Below, piece by piece: positions 1-6,669 of a DNA stretch of 9,415 nt. Numbering within the stretch: the stretch's first letter is position 1; every line of letters starts with the position of its first letter. The DNA comes from CAVRZY01 sp963725415 (GTDB taxonomy: Bacteria; Acidobacteriota; Terriglobia; Bryobacterales; Bryobacteraceae). The translations under genes and the position numbers were made by a program. The stretch is taken from contig CAVRZY010000063.1 in the NCBI GenBank assembly GCA_963725415.1, positions 1 through 9,415 on the forward strand, written 5' to 3'. The notes under the pieces are model-generated. The model was not told the origin of the DNA, ran no database searches, and was given only the letters and a program-made list of their open reading frames with translations.

Positions 1-1153
1 CTACTGGTCCGAGACCGAGGCCAAGGCCGGCGAATGTCCCCAGTGCGGGCGTCCCGTGCGCAAGCTCACCGAGAGCCGCCTATTTCTTCGCCCTCGCCAG
101 ACTACCAGGACCGTCTCGAAAAGCTCCTCAAGGAGCGGCCCGACTTCATCCAGCCCGATTTCCGCTCGCAACGAGATGATCGCCAACTTCCTCAAGCCCG
201 GCCTCCGCGACGTCTGCATCTCCCGCAGCTCCATCAACTGGGCGTCCCCGTCCCCGTCAACCCCTCTCACGTCGTCTGGGTCTGGTTCGACGCGCTCCCC
301 AATTACCTCTCAGGCGTCGGCTATCTCACCGACGACGAGCAGTTCCGCAAGTGGTGGCCCGCCGACGTCCACGTCGTCGGAAAGGACATCGTCCGTTTCC
401 ACACCCTGCTCTGGCCGGCCATGCTCATGGCCGCCGGCCTCGAGCTCCCTCCCGCGTCTACGCCCACGGCTTCGTCGTCGTCGAAGGCGCCAAGATGAGC
501 AAGTCCCTCGGCAACGTCGTTGCCACCCGAGGACATCGCCGAGCGCTACGGCGCCGACGCCCTGCGCTACTACCTCATGCGCGAGATACCCTTCTGGAGC
601 GACGGCTCCTACAGCGAGGAAAAGCTCGTCGGCCGCTTCAACCACGACCTCGGCAACGACCTGGGCAACCTGGTCCTGCGCACCCTCTCCATGATCGAAC
701 GCTATTTCCAGGGAAGATCCCTCCCGTCCCGCCGGCACCCGCCGAGGATCGGTCCCCGCTGGACAAGGCCCTGCGCGCCACCTCCCTCGAGGTCCACGAA
801 AGCTCCGGACCCTTCATGGACGCCCTCGAATTCAACCGCGCCCTCGAAGCCGTCTGGGAGCTGGTACGTCTGGCCAATCGCTACGTCGAGGAGACCCAGC
901 CCTGGGCGCTGGCCAAGAGCCCCGACACCCGTCCTCGCCTGGAAATGGTGATGTATAACCTCGGCCGAATCCTGTCGCATAATCTCCGTGTATCTCTCGC
1001 CCTTCATGCCCCAGACCAGCGCCAGCATCCGCGCCCAGTTCGCCCTCGGTCCGATCCCCGCCAGACTCTCCGAAGTCGCCGACCTGGGGACGCATCGTCC
1101 CCGGACGAAATTTCACAAGGGCCAACCCCTCTTCCCCCGGGTTCGAACCCTGA
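1..1153 (+). pseudogene. metG: Methionyl-tRNA synthetase, 3' part, multiply frameshifted
   Basis: Cytoplasmic class I aminoacyl-tRNA synthetase that charges tRNA-Met. The window opens inside the zinc-knuckle insertion (CPQCG near 34-49). Recognisable pieces then follow in shifting frames: YQDRLEKLLKERPDF, MIANFLKPGLRDVCISR, VVWVWFDALPNYLSG, the KMSKS signature at 492-506, EDIAERYGADALRYYLMRE, the C-terminal helical domain, and TKFHKGQPLFPRV. The conserved reading jumps frame about eleven times, near 75, 99, 166, 240, 451, 520, 713, 986, 1084, 1105 and 1144. The last two before the end turn the expected WGRIVPG (1085-1104) into another frame. After the final shift a TGA at 1151-1153 gives the ending RVEP-stop. 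Residue conservation between the shifts is high, so sequencing error is more likely than decay. The product and the symbol are secure; whether the gene is truly broken is not. Confidence 0.9.
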
Positions 1154-1173
1154 CTCCTCTCAAGGTGCCCAAC

Positions 1174-1520
1174 ATGTCCTCCCGTGACTCGCTGAACCCC
1201 AAGGGAAAGAAGCGCATCGAAGACGTCGCCCGCGACCTGAAGCGCTACGACGTCGAAGCCTACTACTTCCTCCTCGAAGCCCTCGAGTTGGCCCTCAAGC
1301 GCATCGGCAAACGTCGTCACCTCACAGGCGCCGAGCTCTCCCAGGCCATCCGCGAACTCGCCATCGACCGTTTCGGATGCTCGCCCAGACCGTCCTGGAA
1401 AGCTGGGGCGTCAAATGCACCTCCGACTTCGGCCACATCGTCTTCGCCATGGTCGAAGCCGGCCTCATGAGCAAGACCGACGACGACTCCATCCACGATT
1501 TCGATGCTGTCTACGACTTC
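1174..1520 (+). pseudogene. Minf_1886-like small conserved protein, frameshifted and 3'-truncated
   Basis: Small conserved protein of unknown function that I recognise as the Minf_1886 family type. ATG at 1174 is preceded by AAGG at 1162-1165, eight bases upstream, and lies 20 bases after the likely metG stop, so the two would be co-transcribed. The first part reads in frame 1 (KGKKRIEDVARDLKRYDVEA, then EALELALKRIGKRRHLTGAE) to about 1376. After one shift it continues in frame 3 (MLAQTVLESWGVKCTSDFGH, FAMVEAGLMSKTDDDS, FDAVYDF). Homology ends at VYDF (1520), roughly 116 residues in. The family normally goes on for a few more residues and a stop. Here the sequence runs straight into the antisense of another gene, so the open frame to 1889 is not real. 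Leu and Val codons are almost all CTC and GTC, unlike the genes to the right. The function is not known to me. Confidence 0.72.
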
Positions 1521-1783
1521 CGCGCGCACGTCTGCGCCCCGGTGGTGTCCATCAGGATGGCGCAGGAGAGGCCGGCCGTTTCGGCCTCGAAGATCGCGAT
1601 GGGCTGCGGTGCGCCGTTGTCCCGGACCTCGAAGCGGTCCTTGGTCAGGCCGTTCAGGTACTTGCCCCGTTGGTCCAACACCGTGGCATACACTTCCACC
1701 AGCCGGACGCTGGTTTTGAACACCACGTCGGGATCCTGGGCCAGGGCAGCTCCCGACAGCCAGAGCGTTATGAGCAGCTTCAT
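1511..1783 (-). CDS. Acidobacterial VWFA-related secreted protein, N-terminal fragment only
   Basis: N-terminus of a secreted protein that resembles the acidobacterial VWFA-related domain family. It starts at ATG 1783-1781 with a clear signal peptide (MKLLITLWLSGAALAQ). Next comes the typical lead-in beta domain (VVFKTSVRLVEVYATVLD, LTKDRFEVRDNGAPQPIA) and the first strand of the VWFA fold ending MDTTG (residues 78-82). Asp79 would be the first MIDAS residue of the metal site. The family usually continues for 200 or more residues. Here the frame meets a stop at 1511-1513 after only 90 codons, and the last eight or so residues look unrelated, so true homology ends near 1538. The ATG overlaps the TGA of the upstream gene (ATGA, 1780-1783), which implies translational coupling to the large secreted protein. 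The truncation coincides with the junction near 1520. Confidence 0.75.
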   Translation of the reverse strand: MKLLITLWLSGAALAQDPDVVFKTSVRLVEVYATVLDQRGKYLNGLTKDRFEVRDNGAPQPIAIFEAETAGLSCAILMDTTGAQTCARKS

Positions 1784-3813
1784 AGTGCCCCCAGTACCTC
1801 TGCCACCGCCTGATCGTCGATCTCCGCGAATGCCGCGAGCACCGCCTGCCAATCACGGACATCCGCGGCCCGCAGCTTCTGAAAAATAGCGTGGGCCAGC
1901 GGCTCCGCCAGCGCGCCCAAGGCCGCCGCCGGGATGCCAGCGCGATCCGTGTAGTCCGCCAGGTACAGTTTAAACTCCGCCACGCGCTCCGCGATTTTCC
2001 CGGGCTGCAGGTACCTCTCGTACTCCTCGTAAGGCGCCACCCGAACCAGGTGCGGATGGCTGCACCCCAACAAGCCCGGCATCGAAGCGCCCAGCCACTG
2101 GAGGCGCGAGCCATCGTTCCGCGCCGTGGCCTCCCGCAGCGCCTGCGTCACCGGCGAGGGGCGGGGATCGTCCCGGTAGCGCCGCAAATACTCCTCTCCC
2201 AGAAAATACAGATCACTCAACGTGACGGCTTGCCGCGCGGCCGCCCAGTTTCGCAACGTTATTCCGTTCAGCAACGCCCCCCGCCGGGTCGCGGACAGCA
2301 GTCCCTGCGTCGCCTCCGCCAGGCCGGAAACGAGAGCCGGTTCTACCGCGCTCCCCAGCACCCACTCGCGTCCCATGCGGATCTTCAGACCCAGCAGGCG
2401 CAGGTCTTCGTCCCGAAGCTGTCTCCAATCCGTGGCCCGCAGCGCGGCGATCTGCGCGCATTGCCCCGCGTCGATGCCACCGCCGATCGATTTAATCGCC
2501 AGTGGGCAGGCCGCCCCTGGGAAATTCGCGAAGCCCCCGGTCAGCCGCGTGCCCGCCCTGTCGCTCGTAATGTACACATCAGAAGCCGGAAAAACGGCCT
2601 CCTCCCTTTTCTCGTGGAGGGCCACGAACTGGTGCTTGCGCAGGAGCAGCGGATCTTCGGAAACCGGCAGATCATCCGGACTGAGAAAATAGGCGTAAAT
2701 GATCCCGGCGAGCGCCAATCGCACCTGCGGGTTCATCTCGGAGAGAAGCTCGCGCGAAGGCTTCTCCATCCCCTTCCGGTCGGCCACCATCTGCCTGATC
2801 CGCGGCGGATGAAACGCCTGGAGGTTTTTCAGCTCCCGGCCCTTAATGCCGAGCGACTTCGGGATCTCCACATCTGGGAGGCGCGCGCTGGCCGCCGCGC
2901 GGTCCCCCGCCACGTCGTACAACTCGAATAGCGTACTGAGCCTTGGGACCTTCTGCAACTCCAGCACCCGCTGATACCGCGCGCGGCGGATCTTCACCGC
3001 GTCGATCTGTTGACTGGCGCCGTTCAGCTCGAAGCTCACCGGCGACTGGCGGCCCAGCAGCATTTCGCGAATCGCTTCGTCCGGGTCTGCCGCGCCAGAC
3101 GTCATCTGCCGCACCAGCTCGAGCGAGGCCCGCGTCCAGTCGGCGGGGGAAGCAGCCGCGCTGAACCGCTCGCACAGCACTCGGAACAGCGTCGCGCTGC
3201 GTTTCTCCTCCAGCGCCCCGGACTGCTGCGCCAGGCAGAGCAGTTCGATGAGCGCGTGCAACTGCCCGGCCGCGGCGTTCAGTTCCAGCGTGGAGAGCCT
3301 ACGCAGCTTGTCCCGCAGTTTGAAGAACAGCTCGAAGTCCCGCCCGCTCAGGCCCGTGAGCGTCGCGAAGTAGGAATACGCTCCCTCACTCTCGACTATC
3401 CGCTCGGCGAGCATCCGCGCCGACGCTTCATCCAGCGCCTCTTTCCGGTGCGCGTCCACCCGCGCCACGGCCAGGAATTCATCCAGCCCCGAGCGCTTCA
3501 ACCGATCCCGCACGTGGCGCTGGCGCGCCAGGCGCAGCAGGATCTCGTCATCGTCCTCAACCCCCGCCTTTGCCGGCCCTGCTGTCCACGCCCCGCGACC
3601 CCCCGGAAACCTGACTCTTCCTTGGGCATCGAGCGGCACAGCGCGCAGAAAATCCACCAGCGGGCTGTCGTTCGCCTGCTTGTCGGCGCCGACCTTCAGC
3701 TCTGGCGCCTCCCGGAACAATTCGTAAAAGCCGGCCAACCGCCGCGCGCTTTGCGTCAGGAACCGCTGATGTTCCGCATCCAGTTGCGCCGCGATGAAGA
3801 AGAACGCCACCAA
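1780..3813 (-). CDS. Large secreted protein of unrecognised family, C-terminal part (frameshift-split)
   Basis: 677 codons as read, from TTG 3813 to TGA 1782-1780. I do not recognise a characterised family. The sequence is mostly alpha-helical in look, with charged amphipathic stretches and no transmembrane segment. The middle has a less helical block (SPDDLPVSEDPLLLRKHQF, then VYITSDRAGTRLTGGFANFP) and a short Gly-rich segment with one Cys (SIGGGIDAGQCAQ). The TTG start is probably an artefact: the same frame upstream reads FEKDEGRLVAFFF without a break and completes the protein encoded at 3756-4991. The frame change lies at about 3831-3840 and needs a single base. The joined product would be about 1,070 residues. 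Its stop overlaps the ATG of the VWFA-related gene by ATGA. Because the first part carries a signal peptide, the protein is inferred to be periplasmic or extracellular. Its role is unknown. Confidence 0.7.
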   Translation of the reverse strand: MVAFFFIAAQLDAEHQRFLTQSARRLAGFYELFREAPELKVGADKQANDSPLVDFLRAVPLDAQGRVRFPGGRGAWTAGPAKAGVEDDDEILLRLARQRHVRDRLKRSGLDEFLAVARVDAHRKEALDEASARMLAERIVESEGAYSYFATLTGLSGRDFELFFKLRDKLRRLSTLELNAAAGQLHALIELLCLAQQSGALEEKRSATLFRVLCERFSAAASPADWTRASLELVRQMTSGAADPDEAIREMLLGRQSPVSFELNGASQQIDAVKIRRARYQRVLELQKVPRLSTLFELYDVAGDRAAASARLPDVEIPKSLGIKGRELKNLQAFHPPRIRQMVADRKGMEKPSRELLSEMNPQVRLALAGIIYAYFLSPDDLPVSEDPLLLRKHQFVALHEKREEAVFPASDVYITSDRAGTRLTGGFANFPGAACPLAIKSIGGGIDAGQCAQIAALRATDWRQLRDEDLRLLGLKIRMGREWVLGSAVEPALVSGLAEATQGLLSATRRGALLNGITLRNWAAARQAVTLSDLYFLGEEYLRRYRDDPRPSPVTQALREATARNDGSRLQWLGASMPGLLGCSHPHLVRVAPYEEYERYLQPGKIAERVAEFKLYLADYTDRAGIPAAALGALAEPLAHAIFQKLRAADVRDWQAVLAAFAEIDDQAVAEVLGAL

Positions 3814-4991
3814 CCGCCCCTCGTCCTTCTCGAATAGAGCCGGAAGAACTGCGCCGGTTGGGCTGGCGCCGCGCCCACCAGCGTTTCCCAGATCGGCGCC
3901 GCCGCGCTCCCCCGCTCCACGCTGAGGGCCGACGAGTAAAGGTAGAGCAGCGCCGCGTATCGCTCCACGAGGTCTTTCAGCCCTATGCCGGCCATGAGCG
4001 CAGAGACGGTCTTTTCATCCAGCGCGCTCAGCCCCACGTAGACTCTGGCCAGCCGCGGGTCCCGCGCCACGGCTTCCGCGAAGCCGCCCGGAGGGTTCTC
4101 CTTCGGATAGAACTGCCGGCGCCAGGCTTCCTCATCCACCCCCACGGGCGCCCACTCGTACGGCAAATCGAACGAGAAGGGCTTGCCGGATTCGAAGGCT
4201 TCCTGGAGCGCCACCCCGTCCACGGCCAGAGCGTTCGCCGATTCCAGGCGCGTGCCCTCGGCAGTCTTTTCATCCGCCTCCATGGTGGCGCGCTTCTGCA
4301 AGGCGCGTATCCTCCAACCCAGCAGGTTCAGCACCTTTTCTGTGTTCCCCAGCGGCTTCCGATCCGCAAAGGAAAGCGTGATGGTCACCCGGTTGCCGTT
4401 GCGCGTGCCGAACGACTCCAGGGCTGCCAGCCTGCGGAAGTATCGCTGGAGGCGGTCGACATACGTAGCCGCTGTCCTCCGATCGACCAAGTCCGTGTGC
4501 TGGACGATGGTCCGGCAGTAATGGGCGAAGAACCGCTCGGGCGGCGAGTTCTCCTTACCCCGCGCTACGAACGCCAGCGCCTCCAGCCCGCCCGGGATCC
4601 AGATCCCCTTTCGCTGAGGCTCGCCGGCCGCACCAAACCAGGCTGCCGCCTGGGTACTTCCGACGGCACTCAGCCGCTCCCGGAACCAAGCCGCCCGCTC
4701 ATCGTCACCGTCCCGCAGAGAGACCAGCATCCCCCGTTCCAGCGCCTGACGATATTCGGCGGACCCCGGCGCGGATTTCTCGAGCGCGCCCGCCCACGCG
4801 GCGTACGCTCGTGCGGCTGCCGTGCCCGAGATGTCTTCCAGCTTGGCAGCGCGGCCGAGCAGCGCCACATCCGCCTTGGCCTCTGCGGCCTTGCGAATTT
4901 CCCGGCGCACCTGGTAGAAGTCCCCCTGTCCCCACAGGCAGAGTACTGTGGTGGAGATTTCCAACAGGATTACGCAGCGCAGACGACTCAC
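3756..4991 (-). CDS. Large secreted protein of unrecognised family, N-terminal part (frameshift-split)
   Basis: 411 codons from GTG 4991. An in-frame TGA lies a few codons upstream, so no earlier start is possible. The N-terminus (MSRLRCVILLEISTTVLCLW, then GQGDF) looks like a signal peptide with basic Arg3/Arg5 and a hydrophobic core, although Glu11 weakens it. After it come Ala-rich helices that resemble solenoid repeats (residues about 30-110), a mixed region with TRNGNRVTITLSFADRKPL, and a helical region ending in PAQPAQFFRLY. The last 25 or so residues as read are Arg/Ser-rich and low in complexity (RRTRGGWWRSSSSRRNWMRN), which is typical of out-of-frame translation. The neighbouring frame continues sensibly from the same point as FEKDEGRLVAFFF. 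I therefore treat 4991-1780 as one gene with a single shift near 3831-3840. First gene of the minus operon; no ribosome site is obvious. Confidence 0.7.
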   Translation of the reverse strand: MSRLRCVILLEISTTVLCLWGQGDFYQVRREIRKAAEAKADVALLGRAAKLEDISGTAAARAYAAWAGALEKSAPGSAEYRQALERGMLVSLRDGDDERAAWFRERLSAVGSTQAAAWFGAAGEPQRKGIWIPGGLEALAFVARGKENSPPERFFAHYCRTIVQHTDLVDRRTAATYVDRLQRYFRRLAALESFGTRNGNRVTITLSFADRKPLGNTEKVLNLLGWRIRALQKRATMEADEKTAEGTRLESANALAVDGVALQEAFESGKPFSFDLPYEWAPVGVDEEAWRRQFYPKENPPGGFAEAVARDPRLARVYVGLSALDEKTVSALMAGIGLKDLVERYAALLYLYSSALSVERGSAAAPIWETLVGAAPAQPAQFFRLYSRRTRGGWWRSSSSRRNWMRNISGS

Positions 4992-5010
4992 AGGCCTAGC
5001 CGGTCATTAT

Positions 5011-5037
5011 CCAGGATTTCCCTTTCTAGCATCCTGG
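5011..5037. repeat. Inverted repeat in the leader of the minus-strand operon
   Basis: Perfect 7-bp arms CCAGGAT (5011-5017) and ATCCTGG (5031-5037) around a 13-base loop. It lies between the candidate minus-strand -10 (5047-5052) and the GTG at 4991, so it would be transcribed as a hairpin whose loop contains AAAGGGA. It could be an RNA leader element or a dimeric regulator site. There is no T-tract, so a terminator is unlikely. Confidence 0.45.
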
Positions 5038-5046
5038 CCGGCATCC

Positions 5047-5052
5047 AGTATA
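5047..5052 (-). promoter_or_regulatory. Candidate -10 element for the minus-strand secreted-protein operon
   Basis: On the minus strand this reads TATACT, five of six to the sigma70 -10 consensus, directly preceded by TG. The best -35 candidate (TTCATT, 18 bases upstream) is weak. It would give a leader of about 50 bases to GTG 4991, containing the inverted repeat at 5011-5037. Position and orientation fit the divergent arrangement with the sulfatase gene. Confidence 0.4.
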
Positions 5053-5075
5053 CACCGAGCCGCCTCCCAAATGAA

Positions 5076-5092
5076 CCGGACTTGAGCCGGAC
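5076..5092. repeat. Direct repeat CCGGAC x2 at the sulfatase promoter
   Basis: CCGGAC at 5076-5081 and again at 5087-5092, start to start 11 bp, which is about one helical turn. The pair flanks and overlaps the candidate -35 hexamer (5082-5087). The placement suits an activator or repressor half-site pair, but a six-base GC-rich repeat can arise by chance. Confidence 0.3.
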
Positions 5093-5110
5093 GACCCGCT
5101 GCGGTATGCT
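5082..5110 (+). promoter_or_regulatory. Candidate sigma70-type promoter for the sulfatase cluster
   Basis: TTGAGC (5082-5087) and TATGCT (5105-5110) are separated by exactly 17 bases; each hexamer matches the consensus at four of six positions. The predicted transcript start is near 5117. That falls after the alternative TTG at 5113 and so supports ATG 5137 as the sulfatase start. It drives the plus-strand cluster, divergent from the minus operon. Confidence 0.5.
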
Positions 5111-5136
5111 TCTTGAGCGAGATTCGAGATAGTCAC

Positions 5137-6669
5137 ATGATGGACCAGCAGAGCACGAAATGCAGCCGACGGGATGTGCTCAGGGCCGGCTTCGGCGCCG
5201 GGTTGGGTTTCAGGCCCGCCCTGGCGCGGCAGCACCCGCACATCCTGCTGTTGATGGGCGATCAGCACCGCGGCGACTGCCTGGGCGCAGACGGCAACAA
5301 GGTCATCCACACGCCCAACCTGGATCGCATCGCCGCGGAAGGGGCGCGCTTCCGCTGCGCGTATTCCTCGACGCCCACCTGCACTCCCGCGCGCAGCGCG
5401 CTGCTAACCGGGCTTTCGCCCTGGCGCCACGGGATGTTGGGCTACGGCCGCGTGGCCGAAAAATATCCCCTCGAACTACCGCAGGCCCTTCGCGACGCCG
5501 GCTATTACACGCTGGGGATTGGCAAAATGCACTACCACCCGCAGCGCAATCCGCACGGCTTCCACCAGGTGCTGCTGGATGAGTCGGGCCGCGCCGAGGA
5601 GCCGGGGTTTCGCAGCGACTATCGGGCCTGGTTCTGGTCGGAGGCGCCGGGGCTGGATCCCGACGCTACCGGGATCGGGTGGAATGATTACCGGTCGAGG
5701 GCCTACGTCCTGCCCGAGCGGCTGCATCCCACGCAGTGGACCGGCGAGACAGCGGTCCGGTTTCTTCAACAGTACGACCGCGCCGAACCGTTCTTCCTGA
5801 AAGTGTCGTTTGCGCGCCCGCACAGCCCTTACGATCCGCCGGAACGCCTGATGCGCCGCTATGCCGATGCCGACCTGCCGGAAGCCGCCGTGGGACGATG
5901 GGCCAACCGGTACGCGCCGCACAGCGACGACTCAAACAGCATCTGGCACGGCGACATGGGCGCCCAACAGGTGCGCCGCTCCCGCCAGGGATACTACGGC
6001 TCGGTGACCTTTGTGGACGAGCAGATCGGGCGCATCATCGAGGCACTGGACAAGCGCGGCTGGCTCGACGAGACCCTGATCCTTTACACCGCCGATCACG
6101 GCGATATGACCGGAGACCACCATCTGTGGCGAAAGTCGTACGCCTATCAGTCCTCCGCCCGCATCCCCATGTTGATGCGCTGGCCCACGGGATTGACAGT
6201 CGCCAAACGGGGCCAGGTGTTGACTCAGCCGGTCGAGCTGCGCGATATTCTCCCAACCTGTCTGGATCAAGCCGCGGCTCCACCGAAACAGGAGTTAGAT
6301 GGACGCAGCCTGCTCTCCGCAGTGAAAGGACAGGAGTGGAGACCTTATATTGACCTCGAGCACGACGTCTGTTACAGCCCGGCCAACCACTGGAATGCGC
6401 TCACCGACGGCCACTGGAAGTACATCTTCCACGCGCAGGACGGCCAGGAACAACTTTTCAATCTGGATCATGATCCCATCGAGCTGGCCGACCTGGCTTC
6501 CGACGCCGCCTACCAGACGCAGCTCCGGCAGTGGCGGAACCGCCTGATCGATCACCTGGCCGTGCGTGGAGAGCAGTTTGCAAAAGGCGGCAGACTGCAA
6601 CTGCGGCCCAAGAGCTATCTCTATTCGCCAAACTATCCGGGGTGCAGTTGCCATCCGGTGCGAACTTGA
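5137..6669 (+). CDS. Tat-exported Cys-type sulfatase (type I, S1-like)
   Basis: Type I sulfatase of 510 residues, within the usual family length. It hydrolyses a sulfate ester (or sulfamate) using a formylglycine made from Cys82. The signature CTPARSALLTG at 82-92 matches C-x-P-x-R with the following TG. Other family motifs are MGDQHRGD (Asp42, metal), GKMHYHP (Lys130, His132), FARPHSPYDPP (His229), TADHGDMTGDHHLWRKS (metal Asp320 and His321, Lys333). The N-terminus SRRDVLRAGFGAGLG fits a twin-arginine signal, with cleavage plausible after ALA, so it acts outside the cytoplasm. I chose ATG 5137 over TTG 5113 because the predicted transcript starts at about 5117; ATG 5140 is also possible. The short aspartate motif DQ rather than DD is seen in choline-sulfatase-like and related groups, but the substrate cannot be assigned. 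No formylglycine-generating enzyme is in the window. First gene of the plus cluster. Confidence 0.93.
   Translation: MMDQQSTKCSRRDVLRAGFGAGLGFRPALARQHPHILLLMGDQHRGDCLGADGNKVIHTPNLDRIAAEGARFRCAYSSTPTCTPARSALLTGLSPWRHGMLGYGRVAEKYPLELPQALRDAGYYTLGIGKMHYHPQRNPHGFHQVLLDESGRAEEPGFRSDYRAWFWSEAPGLDPDATGIGWNDYRSRAYVLPERLHPTQWTGETAVRFLQQYDRAEPFFLKVSFARPHSPYDPPERLMRRYADADLPEAAVGRWANRYAPHSDDSNSIWHGDMGAQQVRRSRQGYYGSVTFVDEQIGRIIEALDKRGWLDETLILYTADHGDMTGDHHLWRKSYAYQSSARIPMLMRWPTGLTVAKRGQVLTQPVELRDILPTCLDQAAAPPKQELDGRSLLSAVKGQEWRPYIDLEHDVCYSPANHWNALTDGHWKYIFHAQDGQEQLFNLDHDPIELADLASDAAYQTQLRQWRNRLIDHLAVRGEQFAKGGRLQLRPKSYLYSPNYPGCSCHPVRT

Noticed and set aside
310..738. Minus-strand open frames opposite metG (310-738, 832-1320)
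   Set aside because: They are open only because of the C-ending codon bias of the real genes; the translations have no recognisable features and no ribosome site.
1517..1540. Insertion sequence or attachment site at the junction
   Set aside because: No terminal inverted repeats, target duplication or transposase or integrase gene are visible; only a short CGCGCGC run is present.
1377..1889. Plus-strand open frame that continues the Minf_1886-like gene to 1889
   Set aside because: Only 1377-1520 is homologous; the rest is the antisense of the VWFA-related gene and the end of the large secreted protein gene.
3825..3845. Programmed ribosomal frameshift in the large secreted protein gene
   Set aside because: No slippery heptamer or downstream stimulatory structure was seen, and other random single-base shifts occur in the same sequence.
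1891..5132. Long plus-strand open frames (for example 1891-2931, 3010-3837, 3858-5132)
   Set aside because: They are rich in Arg, Pro and Gln and lie opposite coherent minus-strand proteins; this is typical of shadows in GC-rich DNA.
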